Shown: in pieces, positions 45,820-54,387 of the stretch
Position numbering within the stretch: position 1 is the first letter of the stretch
Layout of the letters: every line of letters starts with the position of its first letter
Assembly (NCBI RefSeq): GCF_007990545.2
Contig: NZ_AP019829.2
Coordinates: 1,798,001-1,862,000, forward strand
Direction of reading: 5' to 3'
DNA from: Leptotrichia wadei
Lineage (GTDB): Bacteria; Fusobacteriota; Fusobacteriia; Fusobacteriales; Leptotrichiaceae
Length of the DNA: 64,000 bases
Notes under the pieces: model-generated
What the model saw: the letters and a program-made list of their open reading frames with translations, nothing else
The model's database searches: none
Told to the model about the DNA's origin: nothing
Program-made: the position numbers and the translations under genes

Positions 45820-47139
45820 TTAAATATATTTGGGTATAGTTCCAGATTTTTTAGCAATTTTTTCAAAAGTTTTTTCCACACCAGCCAATATTTTCTCCAT
45901 ATCCTCATCATTATGAACATAAGAAACAAAATGCGCTTCATATTTTGAAGGTGGCACAATTACACCATTTTCTAACATTGTGTTAAAATATATGCTGTAA
46001 AATTCGCTATTTGTACTCATTGCATCTTCCAAGGTTTTTACTTTTTCCTTTGCAAAAAATATTGTAAAAAGGCTTCCAAAATAATTTACAGTTGCTGGAA
46101 CATCGTATTTTTTTATTAATTCATTAATTTTATTTACTAGATTTTCTGTTTTTTTATTTATACTTTCATAAATTTCAGGATTTTCCTTTAAAATTGAAAT
46201 AGTTTCTATTCCCGCCGCAACTGAAATCGGATTTCCAGAAAGTGTTCCAGCATGATAGACATTTCCGACAGGCGAAATTAAGTCCATAATTTCTCTTTTT
46301 CCTCCAAAGCCGCCAACTGGATAGCCACCGCCAATAATTTTCCCCAAAATAGTCAAATCAGGCGTAATCCCAAACACTTTTTGAACTCCTCCCAATGAAA
46401 CTCTAAATCCTGAAATTACCTCATCAAAAATTAAAACAATATTTTCCTTTTGTGTAATTTCACGCACTTTTTCCAAGTACTCCTTTTCTGTTTCAATAAT
46501 TCCCATATTTGCAGGAATTGGTTCAATAATCACACACGCAATATCCTTATCATTTTCCAAAGTCTCCTTTAACTTTTCAAAATCCCCAAAAGGCAACGTT
46601 ATCGTATCCTTCACAACGCCTTCAGTAATTCCGTTACTATCCTGATGCTCAAAAGTCAAAAGCCCTGATCCAGCCTTAACTAACAGCGAATCCGAGTGTC
46701 CGTGATAACATCCTTCAAACTTTATAATCTTATTTTTACCAGTAAATGCACGAGCGAGTCTCACACTAGCCATAGCTGCTTCCGTCCCTGAAGTAGTCAA
46801 TCTCAATTTTTCGATCGACGGAAAACAGCTTTTCACAAGCTCCGCCAATTCCACTTCCTTTTTCGTAGGCAACCCGAACGAAGTTCCCTTTTCAAGCTCC
46901 TTTTTCACAACTTTCAAAACTTGTGGATAATTATGCCCCAAAATCATCGGTCCCCAAGACCCAATCATATCCACATACTCATTTCCATCTTCATCATAAA
47001 GTTTACTCCCATTTCCACTTTTAATAAAAATCGGATATTCGTTATTGACAGATTGAAATGCCCTAACTGGACTATTTACTCCACCAGGTATCGATTCCTT
47101 TGCTTTTTCATAAATTTTTTTGGAATTATTTGTATTCAT
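45820..47139 (-). CDS. hemL: Glutamate-1-semialdehyde 2,1-aminomutase (HemL)
   Basis: 439 residues. This class III PLP aminotransferase-fold enzyme makes 5-aminolevulinate in the C5 pathway. It has SIPGGVNSPVRAFQSV at the N terminus, the FEGCYHGHSDSLLVKAGSG motif, FDEVISGFRVSLGG, and the PLP lysine in TILGKIIGGGYPVGGFGG. NVYHAGTLSGNP is also conserved. GAGGAAAG precedes the start. It feeds HemB encoded at 38.3 kb. No hemA gene is in the window. Confidence 0.95.
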   Translation of the reverse strand: MNTNNSKKIYEKAKESIPGGVNSPVRAFQSVNNEYPIFIKSGNGSKLYDEDGNEYVDMIGSWGPMILGHNYPQVLKVVKKELEKGTSFGLPTKKEVELAELVKSCFPSIEKLRLTTSGTEAAMASVRLARAFTGKNKIIKFEGCYHGHSDSLLVKAGSGLLTFEHQDSNGITEGVVKDTITLPFGDFEKLKETLENDKDIACVIIEPIPANMGIIETEKEYLEKVREITQKENIVLIFDEVISGFRVSLGGVQKVFGITPDLTILGKIIGGGYPVGGFGGKREIMDLISPVGNVYHAGTLSGNPISVAAGIETISILKENPEIYESINKKTENLVNKINELIKKYDVPATVNYFGSLFTIFFAKEKVKTLEDAMSTNSEFYSIYFNTMLENGVIVPPSKYEAHFVSYVHNDEDMEKILAGVEKTFEKIAKKSGTIPKYI

Positions 47140-47390
47140 TTTTGCTTTCCTCTTTTCCTTATTTTACTTAATTTAAACTAAAATTACATTTGAGTATATT
47201 TTATCATATTTATTTTAATTTTGGAAATATTATGCTATTCCTCATTTAAATAGTAGATTTTTAAGACTCCTTTTTAATAAATAAATATGTTTCTCTTCTA
47301 AGTTATAATAATAAAAATAATATTCTGATTTAAATCTTCATCATATTTTCACTCCAAAATTCAAAAAAGAAAAAATCTTTATAAAACAAA

Positions 47391-47415
47391 AAAATAACTA
47401 CATAAAGTAGTTATT
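47391..47415 (-). terminator. Rho-independent terminator of the mnmA-tRNA-Cys unit
   Basis: On the minus strand AATAACTAC (47415-47407) pairs perfectly with GTAGTTATT (47400-47392) and runs directly into seven T. It lies 29 bases past the 3' end of tRNA-Cys. Confidence 0.85.
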
Positions 47416-47443
47416 AATATAATTATTATTGGTAATTTATTAA

Positions 47444-47518
47444 TGGAGGCGACAACCAGATTCGAACTGGTGTACAAGGTTTTGCAGACCTCTGCCTAAG
47501 CCACTCGACCATGTCGCC
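47444..47518 (-). tRNA. tRNA-Cys (anticodon GCA)
   Basis: 75 bases with encoded CCA and U73, the discriminator base expected for tRNA-Cys. The acceptor stem GGCGACA pairs with TGTCGCC; the anticodon loop is CTGCAAA. It begins 39 bases after the mnmA stop on the same strand and may be processed from the same transcript. Confidence 0.96.
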
Positions 47519-47557
47519 ACTTGACTTTTATAAGTTTATCATGTTTTCAAACTTTTG

Positions 47558-48637
47558 TCAAATATTTTTTATTTCTCCTCCACCAACAATCTCATTTTCC
47601 AAATAGAATACAATATGCTGCCCTTCAGAATTTTCATGAGTCTTTTCATCAAATTCAAAAATTAATTTATTTTTTTCATCTTCTAAAATCTTTAATTTCC
47701 CAGTCAGACCTCTTGAAGAAAATCTTGGACGTGCAGTTAATTTTACTCCAATTATATTTTCCAAACCACAATGAAATTTATAATTTATCACTTCAATTTC
47801 CTTTACTAGCAATTCTTCAAAATCCCCCACGACAACTTCATTTGTTTCTGGCCGAAGTTCCAGCACAAAAAACGGCTTTCCCAAATTAAGCCCCAACCCA
47901 CGTCGCTGTCCAACGGTGTAAAACTGATAACCTATATGCTCTCCAATGATTTTCCCGCTTTTATCCACAAAGTTCCCCTTTTTCACATCATTTCCAAGTA
48001 CTTTTTTCAAAAATGGAATATATCCGTTCGGAGCAAAGCAGATTCCTTGGCTATCTGGCTTATTGTGTGTATGAATTCCGTTTTGTCTCGCAATTTCTCG
48101 AACTTCTGATTTTTTATATTCTGAAAGTGGAAATAAAAATCGCTCCACTACTTCCTTATCCAGCCGATAAAGCATGTAAGACTGATCTTTTCTGTTATTT
48201 TTATCCCACAAAAGCACGTTATTTGGGCTAACTTTTGAATAATGCCCTGTTGAAATGTACTTTATTCCCATTTTATCAGCAAATTCCACAAGTTTTCTTA
48301 TTTTCACCTTTTCATCGCAAATCACACAAGGCGAGGGAGTTTTTCCTGCATTATACATTTTTACAAAATATTCCATCACATCTCTTTTAAATTCCTCCAC
48401 AACATTTAAAACATAATGGGGAATTTCCAAAGTATAACAAGTATACCTCGCATCATTTATGTCATCCAAAGAACAGCACGTTTTCCCTGGATTTTCCGAA
48501 AGTTCATCAGGCAAATGCTTTAATGTAACTCCAATTACTTCATATCCTTGCTGCTTTAACAACAGAGCGGCAACAGAGCTGTCTATCCCGCCGCTCATTC
48601 CAACAACAACTTTTTTGTCATCTAATTTTTTATCCAT
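47558..48637 (-). CDS. mnmA: tRNA-specific 2-thiouridylase (MnmA)
   Basis: 359 residues. It thiolates U34 of tRNA-Lys, -Glu and -Gln, using ATP and persulfide sulfur. The PP-loop is GMSGGIDSSVAALLL. The catalytic cysteines are expected in TPSPCVICDEKVKI and in DSQGICFAPNGY, and the second half has the YTVGQRRGLGLN motif and a C-terminal beta-barrel. The CCSLDDINDARYTC stretch is typical. The cysteine desulfurase at 7805-8941 could provide sulfur. A CVIC rather than the common CxxCN pattern is a minor variation. Confidence 0.92.
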   Translation of the reverse strand: MDKKLDDKKVVVGMSGGIDSSVAALLLKQQGYEVIGVTLKHLPDELSENPGKTCCSLDDINDARYTCYTLEIPHYVLNVVEEFKRDVMEYFVKMYNAGKTPSPCVICDEKVKIRKLVEFADKMGIKYISTGHYSKVSPNNVLLWDKNNRKDQSYMLYRLDKEVVERFLFPLSEYKKSEVREIARQNGIHTHNKPDSQGICFAPNGYIPFLKKVLGNDVKKGNFVDKSGKIIGEHIGYQFYTVGQRRGLGLNLGKPFFVLELRPETNEVVVGDFEELLVKEIEVINYKFHCGLENIIGVKLTARPRFSSRGLTGKLKILEDEKNKLIFEFDEKTHENSEGQHIVFYLENEIVGGGEIKNI

Positions 48638-48662
48638 TTTTTATTTTTATTTCTCCTATTTT

Positions 48663-49535
48663 TTACAACTTAACTTTTTTCCACATAAATTCCCCAACTG
48701 GAATTGCAAATATTAAAAATAATTTATTTTTGCTTTCTTTAAATATTTTTCTAAATTTATAGCCCGCCACTTTGCAAAATTTATAATAAACAGCATTATT
48801 TAAAATTTTCCGCTTAAAAGTCAACTTTTGAGAATTTATTTCATTGTGATAAAGTGCCTGCCCTTTCGGATTCCTCAACAGTAAATTATTATATTTCGCA
48901 GTCAGCCCATCTTCCTGATATTCCTTTATCTCAATTTTCTCATTTACGTAAACCATTTTATATTTCTCACAAATTCTATTATAAACAACTGCTTCCGTAA
49001 TAAACTTCTCATCTTCAAAAACTGGAAACTTGTATTTTTTTATAATTTCAGTTCTGAACATAATCCCCTTATCGCCCTTAACTCCATACTTATTATAAAT
49101 TTCAAATTGTGTCGAAATCATTTCCTTTTCTGGAAAACTAGAGCCGATAATTCCCCCATTTGGATAAGTCGACAAATATCCCATTCCAGCAATATCGGCA
49201 TTCTTTTCATATTTTTTCCAATATTTCAAAATAATTTCAAGCCCATTTTCCACATATTCATCATCTGAATCAAGACAAATAAAAAGTTCCCCATTCGCCT
49301 TTTCCGTTGCAAAGTTATAAGCCCTCTGCTTACCGCCATTTTCCTTAAAATAATATTTTATATCCAACTTCTTTTCACACAAAAATTTCTTTACTTTTTC
49401 TTTAGTTCCATCAGTAGAACCATCATCCACAATAAGCCATTCAAAGTCTTTAAAAGTCTGCTTTTGAAGCGATTTATACAATTTTTCAAGCAGTTCCTTT
49501 CGATTAAAAGTTGGTGTAAAAACTGTAAATTTCAT
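48663..49535 (-). CDS. Family 2 glycosyltransferase
   Basis: 290 residues. GT-A fold: FTPTFNRKELLEKLYKSL at the start, IVDDGSTDGTKEKV for the nucleotide, and the metal-binding DxD-like LDSDDEYVENG. The C-terminal part is basic and partly hydrophobic and may touch the membrane. It probably adds a sugar to a surface polysaccharide or LPS chain. It lies 35 bases after a flippase gene on the same strand, which supports that role. The sugar is not predictable. Confidence 0.88.
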   Translation of the reverse strand: MKFTVFTPTFNRKELLEKLYKSLQKQTFKDFEWLIVDDGSTDGTKEKVKKFLCEKKLDIKYYFKENGGKQRAYNFATEKANGELFICLDSDDEYVENGLEIILKYWKKYEKNADIAGMGYLSTYPNGGIIGSSFPEKEMISTQFEIYNKYGVKGDKGIMFRTEIIKKYKFPVFEDEKFITEAVVYNRICEKYKMVYVNEKIEIKEYQEDGLTAKYNNLLLRNPKGQALYHNEINSQKLTFKRKILNNAVYYKFCKVAGYKFRKIFKESKNKLFLIFAIPVGEFMWKKVKL

Positions 49536-49570
49536 TTTCTAATTCCCCTTATTTTCCAAAAATTTAAAAT

Positions 49571-51031
49571 TTATTGTTTCATAATTTTTCTTTTTATTCC
49601 ATTTACAAGATTCATAATTTTAGTTAAAACTTCTTTATTTACAAGCAATTTTGTTACTATTACTAAATACACTATTTTCAAACCAAATTTTACTATTGAG
49701 ATCTGATCATTTGACAAGTAAAATATAACAGGATTCACGATAATTATGAAATATAAAAATAATTTTTTATAATTAAATGAAATCTTATATTTTTTTCTTA
49801 TAATCATCATTTCCATAATCGCCCTGAACAAAAAGGCAAACAATGTAGTCCATGCCGCAATAATCGGACCAATTTCAGGAAACTTCGGTATAAATATTAT
49901 ATTTCCAGCTAAATTAAATATCATTGCAAACATTGTAAAATAAAAAATGTATATACTGTCTTCGTGAAAATGGAAAAAATAATCTAGACAAAATAATGCC
50001 TGTATTACAATTCCAGCCAAAATTAATGGCATATAATTAATCGCCTGATAATAACTTTTTGGAAATATTAATTTTATTCCTTCTGGAGCAAATAATTGTG
50101 CAATTACACAGGCAAATGAAATAATCGCAATAAAATTTTCCACACTTCTTGTTATCGTCGGATTTGTCTTATCCTCCTTCATAGCCTCGTAAAACTCTGG
50201 TGTCCAGCTATTTACAAAAGATCCCGTAACAACTGATAAAACTCTTCCTCCAGTAAAGGCAAGCGTATATCCACCAACCACCGCAAGCGAAACAAATTTT
50301 GCCAAAACAAGTCTGTCACTTAAATTTACAACTTGGTCTGTAAGTTCAATAAAAATAAGTGGCAATCCATTTCGCAGTGAATATTTCACATAATCAAAAT
50401 TCAGCTTAAATCTAAATTTTCCAAAATAATCTTTAAAATAAAATAAAAAGACTATAAGCAATGCAATTAAATTTGCAAATTGGTTTCCAAAAACTCCCCA
50501 TTTCAAATATTTTATAAAATAAATTGCTAAAATATAAGTTGTAAAAAGACTTATAACACTTCCTATTGCTACTTTCATATACATTCTCTTCATTCTAAAT
50601 AAAGTTGTTGAGAGATTATTAAAGGCATTCGCTGTGGCAATTAAAATACTGACAATTATTAAAGGATAATAACTTACTTTGCTTAAATTCACAATGTATG
50701 AAAACAGTTTTTGAGCCATTGGCGTAAATAAAAAAATATATGTCAAAATATTAAAAACAACTATTATCAAAGTTGAAGAAAACATATAGCTTCCAAATTC
50801 ATCTTCATTTTCCTTCAAATCCACATATTTTTTCATCTGAGCATTATATAACCCCAACCCTAAAATTACTGTAAATAGTGACGTAATCGGAGCTAACGTT
50901 CCTACAATCCCAAATTCCTCCTGTGTCAGCAATCTCGTTATTATTGGCAAAAACACAAATGAACCCATTTTTGTAACTAAATTCATAAGAGAATAAACCA
51001 TTGTTCCCTTTAATAAATTTTTATTATCCAT
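49571..51031 (-). CDS. Polysaccharide flippase (Wzx/MATE-like, MOP superfamily)
   Basis: 486 residues with about 12-14 hydrophobic segments. The N terminus LLKGTMVYSLMNLVTKMGSFVFLPIITRLLTQEEFGIVG is typical of the polysaccharide-biosynthesis transporters that flip lipid-linked oligosaccharides across the inner membrane. With the downstream glycosyltransferase it forms a small surface-glycan pair. No polymerase or further sugar genes are adjacent, so this may be a fragment of a larger, dispersed pathway. GAGG precedes the start. Confidence 0.88.
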   Translation of the reverse strand: MDNKNLLKGTMVYSLMNLVTKMGSFVFLPIITRLLTQEEFGIVGTLAPITSLFTVILGLGLYNAQMKKYVDLKENEDEFGSYMFSSTLIIVVFNILTYIFLFTPMAQKLFSYIVNLSKVSYYPLIIVSILIATANAFNNLSTTLFRMKRMYMKVAIGSVISLFTTYILAIYFIKYLKWGVFGNQFANLIALLIVFLFYFKDYFGKFRFKLNFDYVKYSLRNGLPLIFIELTDQVVNLSDRLVLAKFVSLAVVGGYTLAFTGGRVLSVVTGSFVNSWTPEFYEAMKEDKTNPTITRSVENFIAIISFACVIAQLFAPEGIKLIFPKSYYQAINYMPLILAGIVIQALFCLDYFFHFHEDSIYIFYFTMFAMIFNLAGNIIFIPKFPEIGPIIAAWTTLFAFLFRAIMEMMIIRKKYKISFNYKKLFLYFIIIVNPVIFYLSNDQISIVKFGLKIVYLVIVTKLLVNKEVLTKIMNLVNGIKRKIMKQ

Positions 51032-51367
51032 CTTTCCTCATTTCTATTTTTTTATTTTTACAAAAAATTAATTTTCTTTGACTAACACCTAATTTGTTAC
51101 AATTACATATAATTTCAAAATAAGTATATTATTTAAATATAAAATAATATCAGATATATTTTATCCTAATTTTCCTTCAAAATCAAATAAAATTTATTAA
51201 TATTAAAAAGGAATGCTTTATTAAAAACACTCCTTAATTTATTATTCCTAGTTATCTTTTTATCTATAAAATTTATTAATAATTTTTAAAATATAAGAAA
51301 TTCAAGATCTTTTATTGCTTTCCTTAAATTCAAAGCTACTCATTACATTTAATGAAAGTATTAAAAT
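51032..51367. other. AT-rich gap with a terminator hairpin
   Basis: No gene is seen. On the minus strand AAGGAGTG (51237-51230) pairs with CATTCCTT (51216-51209; one mismatch) and runs into five T. It probably ends the branching-enzyme transcript. The rest is AT-rich and should hold the promoter of the flippase gene. Confidence 0.5.
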
Positions 51368-52957
51368 TTATAGCCAATCACTTCTATAAATTCTATAATC
51401 CATTTCTGGGAAAATATTATCTCTACTTTCAATTTCTCTCAACCAGCTTTCATCCAAGTTGCCATTCTTGTAATCTTCGTAAATTTTGAATAACCTATGA
51501 ATGTGATCACTTATTTTTTTGTGAGCATAACCAACCATTGTTCCTGTATACATTATAAATTCCCAGCAAGAAGTTTGTGCCATTAACAATTCCCTTGCAG
51601 CTTGATTTAATGCTCTGTATTCCAATTCATTGTGAGGCTCTCTTCCATTTGCCAATTCTATCATTTTTTGCGCAGCCTTATGTAAATGTCTGTATGCATA
51701 ATCATTTGAACCGTCTATCCAAACGTCGTAATAACCATTTGCTCCCCAGCTTGACATACTTACGTCAACTATTTGGTTTGTAGGGTATTTTTGTAAATAT
51801 TTGTATGGTGTTATTGTAGAAAAATCAGATTCAGCTATTGCTCTGAATACCCATTCTAAGAATATAGGCCCTTCATACCACCAGTGTCCATATAATTCAG
51901 CGTCGTAAGGCGATACTACGATAGGTTTTCTATATTTCATTTTTGAAGCAAGGAATTCGATTTGTTTTGAACGATTGAATACAAAGTTATAAGCATGTTC
52001 TTTTGCTCTATCTGCTGCTGCCTGCGGATTATAAACTGCTTTATAAGTTCCTTTCTTATCTGTTATTGCATGATATTTTATTCCTATGTTTCTTCTTACT
52101 CCATCACTGTGCAAGTAAGGTTTTACAAGTTCATAGTCAAGTTCATATCCTGCATCCTTATGGAATTCACGGTAAAGTCCATCTCCTGGATACCCTGATT
52201 CAGAACTCCAAACTTGTTCTGATGATTCCAAATCTCTGGCAAATGCAGCCACATAATTCTTAGTATAAACTGGTGAATAAATACCGTAAACTGGACGTGG
52301 ATCACTATGCATAATTCCATGCGCATCAACTAAGAAATATCTTATTCCGTGTTTTTCCAAGAATTTATCTTGTCCTGGATAATAAGCACATTCAGCTAGC
52401 CAAATTCCCTTTGGATCCCTTCCAAAATTTTTAATATAATCTTTTTTTGCCATAAGCACTTGAGCGTTTACTGCTTCAGGATAATCCTTCATAACTGGTA
52501 AAAATCCATGTGTTGCTGTAACTGGAATGATTTCTAAGTTCCCCTGATCTTGAAATTTTCTAAATGCCCCCACTAAATCTTTGTTGTACTTTTCTTCAAA
52601 TACTTGTCTTGCTCTCGTATTGAACCATAAATTATGTTTTGCAACATTTAGCATGTCAGGATATGGACTTAGTCTTTCCACTTCGTTTTCACAGAATTCG
52701 ATTAATTTATTTATATGACGAAGATATCTTTCACGTAATAAACCGTCATTTAACATATTTACAAGAGTTCCAGACATTGTAATAGTTATATTCCAAGGAA
52801 TGTTATCTCTTGTTAAATTTTCAAACATTTCTAGTAAAGGGATATACGTTTCTGTAATCGCTTCGTATAACCAATCTTCTTCTAAAAATTCTTCGTACTC
52901 TGGATGTCTTACATACGGCAAGTGTGCATGCAAAACAAGACTAAAATATCCATTCAT
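51368..52957 (-). CDS. GH57 1,4-alpha-glucan branching enzyme
   Basis: 529 residues. It makes alpha-1,6 branches in glycogen. The GH57 barrel begins FSLVLHAHLPYVRHPEYEEF. The nucleophile glutamate is expected in GIWLAECAYYPGQ and the acid/base aspartate in PIVVSPYDAELYGHWWYEGP. A C-terminal helical DUF1957 domain follows (for example LLMAQTSCWEFIMYTGTMVGYA). No other glycogen gene is adjacent. GGAGGAG precedes the start. Assignment to branching rather than amylase activity rests on length and domain layout. Confidence 0.9.
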   Translation of the reverse strand: MNGYFSLVLHAHLPYVRHPEYEEFLEEDWLYEAITETYIPLLEMFENLTRDNIPWNITITMSGTLVNMLNDGLLRERYLRHINKLIEFCENEVERLSPYPDMLNVAKHNLWFNTRARQVFEEKYNKDLVGAFRKFQDQGNLEIIPVTATHGFLPVMKDYPEAVNAQVLMAKKDYIKNFGRDPKGIWLAECAYYPGQDKFLEKHGIRYFLVDAHGIMHSDPRPVYGIYSPVYTKNYVAAFARDLESSEQVWSSESGYPGDGLYREFHKDAGYELDYELVKPYLHSDGVRRNIGIKYHAITDKKGTYKAVYNPQAAADRAKEHAYNFVFNRSKQIEFLASKMKYRKPIVVSPYDAELYGHWWYEGPIFLEWVFRAIAESDFSTITPYKYLQKYPTNQIVDVSMSSWGANGYYDVWIDGSNDYAYRHLHKAAQKMIELANGREPHNELEYRALNQAARELLMAQTSCWEFIMYTGTMVGYAHKKISDHIHRLFKIYEDYKNGNLDESWLREIESRDNIFPEMDYRIYRSDWL

Positions 52958-53171
52958 AATTTCTCCTCCATACCTTTCTAAATTTTTTATATACTATATT
53001 TATACCATATTTTTGAAAAAATTCAAAACATTTTTATTCAAAATTTATTGAAAATTTAAATTTTCTTTTTTTATCATAATCTGACATTTCATATTTTAAC
53101 CTTGCAACAAAATTTTCTAATATCAATCTATTTTATTTCATTAATAACATAATTTTAAAAATTACAAAAAA

Positions 53172-53202
53172 ACTGCCAGCTAAATTCAATTGACAGGCAA
53201 AA
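53172..53202 (-). terminator. Probable terminator of the small toxin-like gene
   Basis: On the minus strand TGCC and GGCA, with internal partly paired bases, form a short stem followed by G and seven T. It overlaps the -35 box of the opposing promoter. Confidence 0.4.
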
Positions 53203-53218
53203 GTGAGGACAATAAAAC
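53190..53218 (+). promoter_or_regulatory. Candidate antisense promoter facing the small toxin-like gene
   Basis: On the plus strand a perfect TTGACA (53190-53195), a 17-base spacer and TAAAAC (53213-53218, 4 of 6 consensus bases). Transcription would start about 7-14 bases before the stop codon of the oppositely oriented small gene and run through it. Confidence 0.45.
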
Positions 53219-53447
53219 AAGAATTTAACTGTTATTTTTGACTGTTAAAAATCAAAAACAATATGATTATAACTGCCAAAACAGTCAAATCCCAATTTGC
53301 CATTATTACCACCTCCTGTTCAAGAAAGTGTAATCAAGGTTACATTCCATGATAGACAATTATATACAAAAAAAGTCCTATTCAATTAAAAAATAAAGCC
53401 CTTTTCCCGCATTTTTAATTTTACACTAACCTGAACAGGTTTTTTTA
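53219..53447 (+). ncRNA. Candidate antisense RNA across the small toxin-like gene
   Basis: Predicted only from signals: the promoter at 53190-53218 and a plus-strand hairpin AACCT/AGGTT (53428-53441) followed by seven T. The RNA would cover the whole 72-base gene on the other strand and its leader, as type I antitoxins do. There is no other plus-strand gene in the gap to account for these signals. Confidence 0.3.
53232..53303 (-). CDS. 23-residue hydrophobic microprotein, candidate type I toxin
   Basis: The frame encodes Met-Ala-Asn-Trp-Asp, then a membrane-spanning stretch (residues 6-19, LTVLAVIIILFLIF) and a short polar end NSQK. GGAGGTG lies 6 bases upstream of the ATG, among the strongest ribosome binding sites in the window. 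TATAAT (53364-53359) with an imperfect -35 gives a leader of about 50 bases, which contains a small TGTAA/TTACA hairpin over the region before the ribosome binding site. A perfect 9-base inverted repeat (53238-53246 and 53280-53288) lets the mRNA fold the start and end of the frame together. Size, hydrophobicity and opposing promoter recall type I toxins. No homologue is recognised. Confidence 0.55.
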   Translation of the reverse strand: MANWDLTVLAVIIILFLIFNSQK

Positions 53448-53470
53448 TTTAAAATTATTATATCATTTTT

Positions 53471-54370
53471 TCAGCAAAAAATTTTTAATTTTCCGTTAAT
53501 AAATTCAATTTTTACATCCATATTTTCCCCCTCTTCTCCATCAATACTTACATCAATTTCTTCAACAACTTTTTTTATTTCACATTTTTTGGCTTGTAAA
53601 GTTCGGATATAATCGTTATTTGTCAGATTGCTGTTCATTAAGTCGATTAGAATTTTTGGAATATCCATCGGATTGTCAATGTTTTTTACGATTAGAATAT
53701 CCATAAATCCGTCATTCATACTGGCTTCATCAATTACATTTTCAAATCCGCCAACACTTTTTCCATTCAGAATCGCATATAAAATAGCCTTTTCCTTAAT
53801 TGTTTTATTCCCATCCAGCACAATATCCAAGTCAAAAGTCTTTATATTTGTAAGTTCTCCAAGTCCATTTATGTAATAAGCAACTTTCCCAAACGTTTTT
53901 TTCAGTGTCTTGTCTGTATTGTAGGAAATTTTGGTAAACAGTCCACCAGCATACGAGGACAGGAATACAGTTTTCCCATTAATTAACCCAAAATCAATAT
54001 TTTTGGCAGTTTTATCTGTAATTTTCTCTATCCAGTTTTCAATATTTTCTTCAATTTTCAATGCTTTTGCAAAATCGTTTGATGTTCCCGTTGGAAATAT
54101 TGCAACTTCTGGAAATTTAATATTTTTAGAGTAAAGTTCGCTTAAACAACGGCTTAATGTTCCATCTCCACCTGATAAAATCAAAATATCATATTTTTCA
54201 TTTTTTAAAATCTCTGTAAACAGGTCATAATCCTTATTTATACTATAAAGTGTCAATGTAATCCCTTTTTCCAACAATTTTGTCGTGATCAAATCAAAAT
54301 TGCTTAAAATCATATTGGCATTTCCAGATTTTGGATTGTAAACCAAAATAGCCTTTTTTAATTTTTCCAT
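53471..54370 (-). CDS. Diacylglycerol/lipid kinase (DagK/YegS family)
   Basis: 299 residues from the ATG at 54370, which has AAGGAG upstream. An alternative ATG at 54391 overlaps the stop of recJ (ATGA). The DAGK catalytic domain shows VYNPKSGNANMI at the start, ILSGGDGTLSRCLSELY (the GGDGT phosphate loop), and FPTGTSNDFAKALKI. The C-terminal beta-sandwich contains NDGFMDILIV. It phosphorylates diacylglycerol or a related lipid, recycling lipid produced by membrane and surface-glycan synthesis. It directly follows recJ on the same strand. Confidence 0.88.
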   Translation of the reverse strand: MEKLKKAILVYNPKSGNANMILSNFDLITTKLLEKGITLTLYSINKDYDLFTEILKNEKYDILILSGGDGTLSRCLSELYSKNIKFPEVAIFPTGTSNDFAKALKIEENIENWIEKITDKTAKNIDFGLINGKTVFLSSYAGGLFTKISYNTDKTLKKTFGKVAYYINGLGELTNIKTFDLDIVLDGNKTIKEKAILYAILNGKSVGGFENVIDEASMNDGFMDILIVKNIDNPMDIPKILIDLMNSNLTNNDYIRTLQAKKCEIKKVVEEIDVSIDGEEGENMDVKIEFINGKLKIFC

Positions 54371-54387
54371 ACATTTTCTCCTTATTT

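Noticed and set aside
53401-53470. Plus-strand hairpin ACCTG/CAGGT as terminator of the lipid-kinase gene
   Set aside because: The T-tract follows on the plus strand, whereas the kinase gene is on the minus strand; it is better explained as the end of a plus-strand RNA.
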